From the NCBI GenBank assembly GCA_036346275.1, contig CM070722.1, positions 63,029,524 to 63,093,523 of the forward strand: a stretch of 64,000 nt of DNA, in the 5' to 3' direction. This DNA is from Otatea glauca. Its lineage: Eukaryota; Streptophyta; Magnoliopsida; Poales; Poaceae. The notes beneath the pieces were generated by a model. It was given only the letters and a program-made list of their open reading frames with translations. It did no database searches and was not told where the DNA came from. Position 1 is the first letter of the stretch. The number at the start of each line of letters is the position of its first letter. Of this stretch, positions 57,476 to 64,000 are shown piece by piece. The translations under genes were made by a program, and so were the position numbers.

Positions 57476-60400
57476 CTATGGCAAATGGGCAACGAGGCAG
57501 CGGTGGTACAATTGGGAGGTAGCGAGAAGGCAGCACTCACGATCGAGGTTAAAAAATGACAGACAGGAGGTTAGCCGGCACCCGCTGTAGCTAGGGAGGT
57601 AAATGGCGAAGATTACGATAATGGTGGGGTCAACCACGATTGAACACGAATAGCATACATGAAATCTAAACTGACTTCCTCCGCTCCGTTTTTCCTTTTT
57701 TTTTCTTCTGTGGCGACCGGCATAATTAGTCCAAAGTAACGACAATGATACCGCTATTACTTTGAGATAATTACACGAATCTCAGCATATTAGTTAATCA
57801 AAACATCAAACGCGCCCGACGCTTTATTAGTTAATACACCGTGTTCAGAGTGTTGCATCAGAACAATAATTAGAGACTGAAATGAAAACTTATTACAATC
57901 CATTGCCACGCAGGCTACAGATCTAGTACATTAATTATACATAAGATCCAAGTACAACAAAAATATAATACAAAAGTACTAATTACTCCAAAGACTGATA
58001 TAAGTTAGTGTATTGTCTAACCACCAACCTAACCCTCGTGGCAGCTCACCTCCTCGTAGTCTTGATCCTGCTAATGACCTTCACCCCATACCTCGTGATC
58101 GAACCCATTGGGATCCACGTCCCAACCATACACTTGCCCACATGAGCATTTCTCTAAGCAAAGAAGAATTTAACAAGAGTGAATACAAAAATACTCAACA
58201 ATCATTAATAACAAAATGCACTATATGAAATTTTTACCAACCTTCATCTCATAACCGCCTCTCAAATCCATTTTTAAGAAAATAGGGTTTTATTAAGAAG
58301 ACATGAGTTTTCAATTTAAATTATTGAAATTGCTACTAGTACTCGTATATGAGGAGACTTAGCTTCCGTAGCCTCCAATACAAGAGACAGACATGAATTC
58401 ATGATTTTACCCACGCAAATTTGTACCACTTAACACATAGTGAACCCAATCTCAGTTGAGAACCCATAACGTTTATCAATACTCAGATATTATATCTTCA
58501 ACCCTAGTAGCTGATGAGCCATGGTGTCATTCGCAACATTCCCTACCCATTTGCAGTCTACCAGTTGTACCATGCTACCGTAGCAGCATTAATACTCAAC
58601 CCAGGCGCTTAAATATAATGCCAAAATCAACCACAGCTGATATGATGTCGCCTCACCGGGCCTTCTAGCATACCCAGCTTCACACGCGTAGTTATCTATT
58701 CTTACTCAATGTGGATATCATAAGTCATAACATCCTCATAGGACCTATTCTGGTCATTTCCACACACTATGGTTGATACGAATTATATAGGTCATTGCCT
58801 GAGTGTAGTTGTTTATTATTATATCATAGCCTATGTAGAGGGCCCTACTGGTAATACCCCTCTCACGGCACCCTCTACTCGCCACATATATAGATTTATC
58901 AATCACACATATCCATAACCAAGTACTGGTGCAACAATTCATCATCAAAACCATCTTTTCCAACCAAATCCGATTTATGGTTTTTCTTAAAAGCATTTTA
59001 CCATGCATCGATGATATCACATATAACTAAATAATTTCGTTGGAAGTTATTAAAATGTGATCAAGGAATGCTTGCCTAAAATTAGATTGAACAAGACATC
59101 CTCACGCGGATTCTGAAAGAGATCACCGGTCAGATTGGATTGATTTTCTGAAATTACGAAATACTATATTTTAGTAGATTTTAGAATGTTTTACGACGTC
59201 CAACCATTTTTTGAAAATTTATTATTTGATATATATGTAATTTTCTTCTCTTAAAATTTTTGGATATTTTTAATTTAACATCTTTTATTTAATGCCTGAT
59301 AGATTAGGTTGATCTATCTACTGGACTTTAATTAGGTAAATTTAGTCCAGATGACTTTCAGATTTTTTATGAAATTTTTCTTTTCTCTCTTTTTTTCCTC
59401 CTCTTTTGTTTTCTCTTCTTTCCTTTTCTTCTTTTCTCATTTTTCTTCTCACCCGACCGACTCCCTTATCTCTTGTTCCTCCTCTCTTTTCTTTTCTCCA
59501 CTCCCTCTGGTTCCCTTCCCGATTCGTCTCTGCCTCTCTCTACTTCAGCGTCGACGCTCCTTTCGACCGGCTCCTGGCCTCCGTCGCCTCCCTCCCCTGG
59601 GCTGCCTTCCAGTGCTGGCCTTGCATCCCTCTGGGCCACGCGTTGGCTTGTGTCCGCGCCAGCTGCAGCCACCGTTGGCCCAACTGGGTCTCGTGCCCGC
59701 TCCGCCGGCCTCCCTGCTCTCCTCTGCGTGTCGGTCCTCCCTGCTCTTCAGCCTGGCCGCCTTGGCCTCGACCCCGTGCGCCCGTCAGCCTGCCAGCCTA
59801 GGTTGCCACCCCCAGGCCACAGCCTGCTCCCTTGGCCATTGGCCACCGTCTTCCTCTCCCCCTGCTGAGCTCCACCATGGCCTCCCATGGCCAAGCTCCT
59901 CCATGGCTAGGGTTGGTAAGACCCTAGCTCTCCCCTCCACTTTATCTTCTTATAGAGCCTATTATTGTGATTTTTGTGCATGTTTGTGATGTGAATGGAA
60001 GCATGTATACTATTGTTTTTTTGGGTCGATGATGAATATAGGGATCGTCGTGGATTTTGGCAGTGTTGTGACGACATCGGGGAAACTCCCACACGCCGAG
60101 GAGTGCGATGGTTCACTTGGCACGCGTAACGCCACCTCTACAACGATCTCGATTGAGACCATTGGCTATACCTACGGTCTTTAGCTTCCATACTAATTTT
60201 TACTACTCTCAACTATATTGATGCTATGGTTATGAATGTGTGGTTGTACCTATGATGTGGGTGATGAAGAAATACAGGGCTGTGATGGTGTTGGTGCTGG
60301 GGGTGTGCTGGCCTTGCTCTTGGTTGTGGGCTTGTGGTGGCTTTGCTTGAGGTGGAGCTCCATAGTGCTTGCTCCTTGTGGCTTGGTGCTCCTGGTGGTT

Positions 60401-61080
60401 GCTCCTTGGAGGGCTTTGTGCTCGGTGTGTGTGCTCTGCGGTGGTGTACTCTTGAGAGCTTTGCTTGGTGTGGAAGCTTGGCTACTGGAGGCTTTGTGCT
60501 TGTGAGGCTTGTGTGTGAGAATGAAGGAGGCTTGGCTTCGGCTCGGGTGGTTCTTATCCTTTTTAACAGATGCTCTTTTACAGTTTTATATTGCATATTT
60601 TATCTTTTAACTATAGGATATTTTGGCACTATTTATACAATGCTACGGTTACCCGATAACTAAAGGTTTGTTTATTACCGAGTGATGAAACGTAGTTTAG
60701 TGAGAGGTGTGGACTAGCCCCGGACGGTCAGGTATATTGATGAGTGATACCAAAATATTTGGGTCTGATGGCACACATAAATCTTTCACATTTTTATTTT
60801 ATTTGTCTTTCGGTTATTTGCATATGAGTGACGAACTGTACATAGAGATTTGAAGCTAAAGATCACAGGAAGCTTAGCTTACAGGAATTTTGAGAATTCA
60901 TGTAATCTTTATTTTTGATGTAATTAAATTTTCTTGTACCTTGTAATGCATGATGGGTATATGATATTTTGATAATGGATGGAATGATGATTATCTTTGT
61001 TAATCAGCTTAATTATGTGTGTTATTAATTGCGTTAATGATCACAATTGCACGAGTAAATATCTGGGTTGTTTCATCCTA
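57476..61080 (-). repeat. Repeat-derived region, probably gypsy LTR and internal remnants
   Basis: No gene supported. Frames at 59351-59989 run through pyrimidine-rich and GC-rich sequence without family likeness. 60240-60530 is a low-complexity TTGTGCTTGG-type stretch. Sequence such as CCCTCTCACGGCACCCTCTAC and the position just beyond gag-like zinc knuckles on the - strand suggest gypsy LTR or untranslated sequence. Ends not resolved. Confidence 0.4.
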
Positions 61081-61760
61081 ACCCCTTAAAAGGGATTTCA
61101 TCCCTGAAATCCAGCTCGCTTAATGGATGCCGCTAACGCTCCCTGAGTAGATCCCTTGGATGATGAGGCACTAGGACTTCCTGGTCTGTGACCTGATGTT
61201 GGTGCACGAGTTCGCTACCTCCCAGGAATGTTCTGTTCGGGCTGTCCTACTAGAAGTGGGCATTTGTTACTCCTATGTCCCTCTTATCCACAATAATAAC
61301 ACTTAGTAGATTGTTACGGGTATTTATTGGTATAGTGGGGGCCTCCACATTTATAGCACTTAAGCATAGGTCTTGGTGTTGGAACATTTGGATGTGGGTT
61401 TTGTGCAGCTATCTATGGTCGAGGTGTTGGGTTTCTGCTTGGCAATAGGGGTCTAAAAGGTCTTGGTTAAATATTTTGTCCCAATTGCTTAGCTGTATAG
61501 GGATAGTTCATCTGGTGGTGGCCTTTCTTGCCACATTTATAGCAAGCAAGGAATTTCTTTGAGCGGGTGTTAGCATAGGGTGGCCCTCCGTAACTAAAAC
61601 ACCTCAGAAAATAGATTTGGTGGATTGTTAATGGACTGATGAGGCGGTGTAGCTATCCACAGGTAAGGTGGAGGGTTTCTATTTGGCATGAGTGGCACAA
61701 AAGGTATAGGCTGAGAAGAAAAAAAGATGATTGTATATGGAATTTGGGTTTCTTTCTAGT
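61080..61760 (-). pseudogene. Decayed gypsy retrotransposon gag with zinc knuckles
   Basis: On the - strand three CCHC-like knuckles appear in order: CYKCGKKGHHQMNYP near 61540, CYKCGGPHYTNKYP near 61350, and CYYCG-stop-EGHRSNKCP near 61300. Two have lost the last cysteine (Tyr instead) and one has an internal stop. Gln/Pro-rich sequence lies between them. Together they indicate a dead Ty3/gypsy gag. No protease or polymerase follows. Confidence 0.7.
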
Positions 61761-61815
61761 TGTTTCTAAATATTTCAAGACTTCCGCCAGTTGATCCAGG
61801 TTTTCAAGTGTTCAG

Positions 61816-62640
61816 GTGAGGCACGTGTACGCCGAAGACGACGGTGCCTTCGTCGCCGACAGGTACCTGTTCTACCTGTACGGCTGGATGCTGAGGCCTG
61901 CGGGTGCACCCGCATACCAACCCGCCCTTCACGATGGACGCGCGCGAGCTTGCCGCGTACCTCTACCTCTTGAGTGCTCCTCTCATCGGACCCATCCGAC
62001 GGCGGCGACTACGTCGTTGTGCTCCTCCACCGGTCCCACGACCAGCTCTCCTTTGCGAGAGCCGGCGACACGTGCTGGAGATGGATAAGGATGCCACTGG
62101 GAAACAGAGAGTACTGCGACTGTGCCTTCAACGCCGATGGCTGGGTGCTCTACGCCATGCAGCCCCAAGGCACCATCCACGTACGCGTTCGACCTGGACG
62201 GCCGTCCGGCCCTCGAGAGAATGATCGTGCTCCCCACTCAAATGGAGGTCACGAGGAGCGCACAACCCACCTCGTCCATGCCCTGTACATGTGACTAGAC
62301 TGTTGGCTCTAGGGGTGGAGATACATGGAGCCCACGGATCCCGAGACAACGGCGGCGGCGATGGAAGATCTATCCCACCGTGCCTTATGACGGCTACTGG
62401 AAGACGGAGTCGATCATAGTGTACCAGGTGGATCTCGCGGCGCAAACGCTGATGGAGATCAAGACCATGCCCTTTTCGTGCGATGCAACAACTCCTTCAG
62501 CCTCGCGGCGGCGGACTGCCCGGGGATACTGCCCAACCATGTCTACGTACTACACCGACAACGAAGAGCATTATGCGCTCTACACGCCTCAGTGCCTAAG
62601 GGATATCGGCCTTTACAATCTAGGAGACGCTAGTTTCCAT
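61816..62640 (+). pseudogene. DUF295 (KIB-type) pseudogene
   Basis: Intact proteins of this plant family have a DUF295 beta-propeller, often with an F-box. Here pieces lie in order in several frames on the + strand: HVYAEDDGAFVADRYLFYLY, ELAAYLYLLSAPLIG, SDGGDYVVVLLHRSHDQLSF, AGDTCWRWIRMPLGNREYCD, FNADGWVLYAMQPQGTIH, then YQVDLAAQTLMEIKTMPF and YYTDNEEHYALYTPQCLRDI with GLYNLGDASF. The family's CxxxG...PNxVY segment is present but shifted in frame. At least three frameshifts (near 61900-61980, 62185 and 62490) and a stop at 62292 make it non-functional. The start is missing, so it is truncated. Confidence 0.72.
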
Positions 62641-63135
62641 CCTTCCCAACCTCCTTGCTCGTGGCTGAATTGGCCGCTTCCCTCTTGGATTACACACCAA
62701 GCCTTTGCTACAAAACACAGTAGGCAAGCATGGTCCCTGGCATTTTCACGGTTGCTGTGTAAATTGGGAATTTGTAACTTCTTTTTTAAGTTCGTTCCAA
62801 TCACAAGATTGTCGATATACCTAACTTTGTACCGTGTGTTGTTAGCCCAAGCATCGTGACGGAGCATCTCTATTTGACATTACGATTTATTATAACTAGC
62901 CGAATACCCGTACTTTGCTGTGGATAAAAATAATATTGTCCAGCACGTTAGGTTATTGTCATTGGGTTTAGTTTGCACCATGCTCTCGACTCTACCGTAG
63001 TGCCTATGCCCTGCTCTTGGCTTCATCACCATTTGTTTACATTACACCTCCGCCGTACACTATAAAGGGAGGGGAGGATGTTGAGATAAATATTATATTT
63101 TTTATATTTGATTTGTTTGTTATGGGGTAATTTTT
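62641..63135. other. Intergenic region with a candidate Helitron 3' end
   Basis: No gene. On the - strand, GCAAAGTACGGGTATTCGG then CTAG (62899-62896) followed by T resembles plant Helitron 3' ends and the end at 13949. Any such element would extend to higher coordinates; its 5' end was not found. Confidence 0.35.
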
Positions 63136-63278
63136 GAGCAGTGCTTTAATGCTTTCCCTCTCAATACAAATTGCACAAATCTTAAAACAAGCGAAGGGGT
63201 AAGTAATCACCACCTACTATTCATTCATGCTTTAATATTTGTGCAACTGTCAAAAGGAAAAGCATGGAAGCACCTCTC
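63136..63278. mobile_element. Mutator-type MITE, copy 2 (143 bp)
   Basis: The ends GAGCAGTGCTTTAATGCTTT and, reverse complemented, GAGAGGTGCTTCCATGCTTT are inverted repeats. GTAATTTTT flanks both sides (63127-63135 and 63279-63287), a perfect 9-bp target duplication. Interior is nearly the same as 16935-17077. Confidence 0.93.
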
Positions 63279-63369
63279 GTAATTTTTTGTTTTTTGTTAG
63301 AGATTTTTTAGGAGTAGAGGAGGGATTTCACCGGTGGTGTGGGAAGGTACAGAAGGTGAAGAAGGTATA

Positions 63370-63595
63370 ATACAGTTCTAAATACATATCATTCTATAAT
63401 TTTAAAGTGAATTTTTACTATTTTTTCTTTTTATACACATTCTCTTTAGTTATTTCTAGTGTTATTTACTATCATAGACTAGAGTAAAACACACTATCTA
63501 CAAATATAATAAAGATGGGTAATACGATCTTTTGTAGATGTGTATTGGTAAAAGTGCAAAAACCTAGAATGGCATCTATTCGTGAGTGGATGGAG
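63370..63595. mobile_element. Stowaway-like MITE fragment
   Basis: Ends GAGTGGATGGAG then TA, and shares TTCTATAATTTTAAAGTGA and TTTTTTCTTTTTATACACAT with 49390-49676. The left end is lost. Confidence 0.45.
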
Positions 63596-63680
63596 TATTC
63601 GGTTGTCTTAACTTTTCTAAACAAGTTGCACACAACGGTTGTTGTGTTCCATGGCTGAGCTTGAACTGGACACTTGTGGG

Positions 63681-64000
63681 TAGGGGTGCGATGGGATGTG
63701 ATATTTTCCGACCGACGTATTCGATTGAATTCGGATAGTTATATCGGATAGTCGTCGAATTCGGTATTAGTTTGGGATATTTTTTTTGGATTCGGATTCG
63801 GAAGATTCCTTCAGTCGGATCGGGATATTCCAAGTTAACTTTCGGATATTTCTGAAAAATGTGATTCGGATATCCGCATGATTTGGCCCCCCAGTACTTT
63901 GGCCGGCCCAACGGCGATCATGTGGCCCGGTACTTTGGCTAGCCCAATAGCAAACTTTGCACTGGAGTGAAATTACACTAACCTGCTCGCTGTGACCCTA
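63681..64000. mobile_element. Probable end of a hAT-like element, cut by the window edge
   Basis: Starts TAGGGGTGCGATGGGATG, followed by many TTCGGATA/CGGATATCC words, the subterminal style of plant hAT elements. The other end is not in the window, so the target duplication cannot be checked. Confidence 0.45.

Noticed and set aside
59351..59989. ORF of 212 codons, Phe/Ser- then Pro-rich
   Set aside because: Pyrimidine-rich and GC-rich repeat-like sequence; no domain and no splice or promoter support.
1..64000. CRISPR array, bacterial operon or phage-like system
   Set aside because: The gene structures are spliced plant genes; tandem repeats present have no regular repeat-spacer pattern.

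Overview
The window is nuclear DNA from a grass (Poaceae). The coding sequences look cereal-like: a GC-rich first exon in the SPL gene, alanine and Met-Pro runs, and short GT-AG introns. Between the genes lie grass-type copia solo LTRs, hAT, Tourist, Stowaway and Mutator-type MITEs, and a Helitron. There are no bacterial genes, CRISPR arrays or confident tRNA or rRNA genes.

Four intact genes can be assembled exon by exon in frame. (1) 1.5-3.7 kb, + strand: an SBP-box transcription factor of the SPL8/SPL10 type, 394 aa, three exons. (2) 7.2-8.0 kb, - strand: an 86-aa conserved plant protein of unknown function, two exons. (3) 32.2-42.8 kb, - strand: a villin of 969 aa with 22 coding exons plus a 5'-leader intron, probably VLN3. 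(4) 50.0-52.2 kb, + strand: a CPYC glutaredoxin of the secretory C3/C4 type, 137 aa, four exons, probably GRXC8. From memory, SPL10, VLN3 and GRXC8 are close neighbours on rice chromosome 6, so this looks like a transposon-swollen syntenic segment.

The most striking structure spans 13.0-22.5 kb. It is a decayed nuclear group II intron maturase (nMAT1-like) pseudogene on the - strand. It is cut in two by a 7,014-bp Helitron (13949-20962, - strand). Removing the Helitron rejoins the maturase reading frame exactly at an A|T target. The Helitron carries an exon-1 fragment of a plastid dihydrolipoyl dehydrogenase that still has its splice donor, at least one other exon-like fragment, and three later insertions: an internally deleted copia element, a Mutator-type MITE, and a Tourist MITE 19 bp inside the Helitron 5' end.

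From 22.8 to 30.7 kb there is a block of elements: a frameshifted hAT transposase relic, a non-autonomous hAT with a perfect 8-bp target duplication, a second hAT-like AT-rich element that has relatives at 45, 53 and 56 kb, and a copia solo LTR with a perfect 5-bp target duplication. A further Angela/BARE-like solo LTR sits in a villin intron. From 53 kb to the end the window is mostly repeats: a 2.4-kb hAT filled with GC-rich and CT-rich tandem repeats, a large foldback element, decayed gypsy sequence with gag zinc knuckles, a DUF295 (KIB-type) pseudogene and more MITEs.

The genes do not form an operon or pathway. They are unrelated single-copy loci separated by repeats. I see no new enzymatic or defence system. 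The novelty is in the Helitron gene capture and gene disruption and in the uncatalogued hAT and foldback elements. All family names come from reading translations and recalling protein families. No database search was run.
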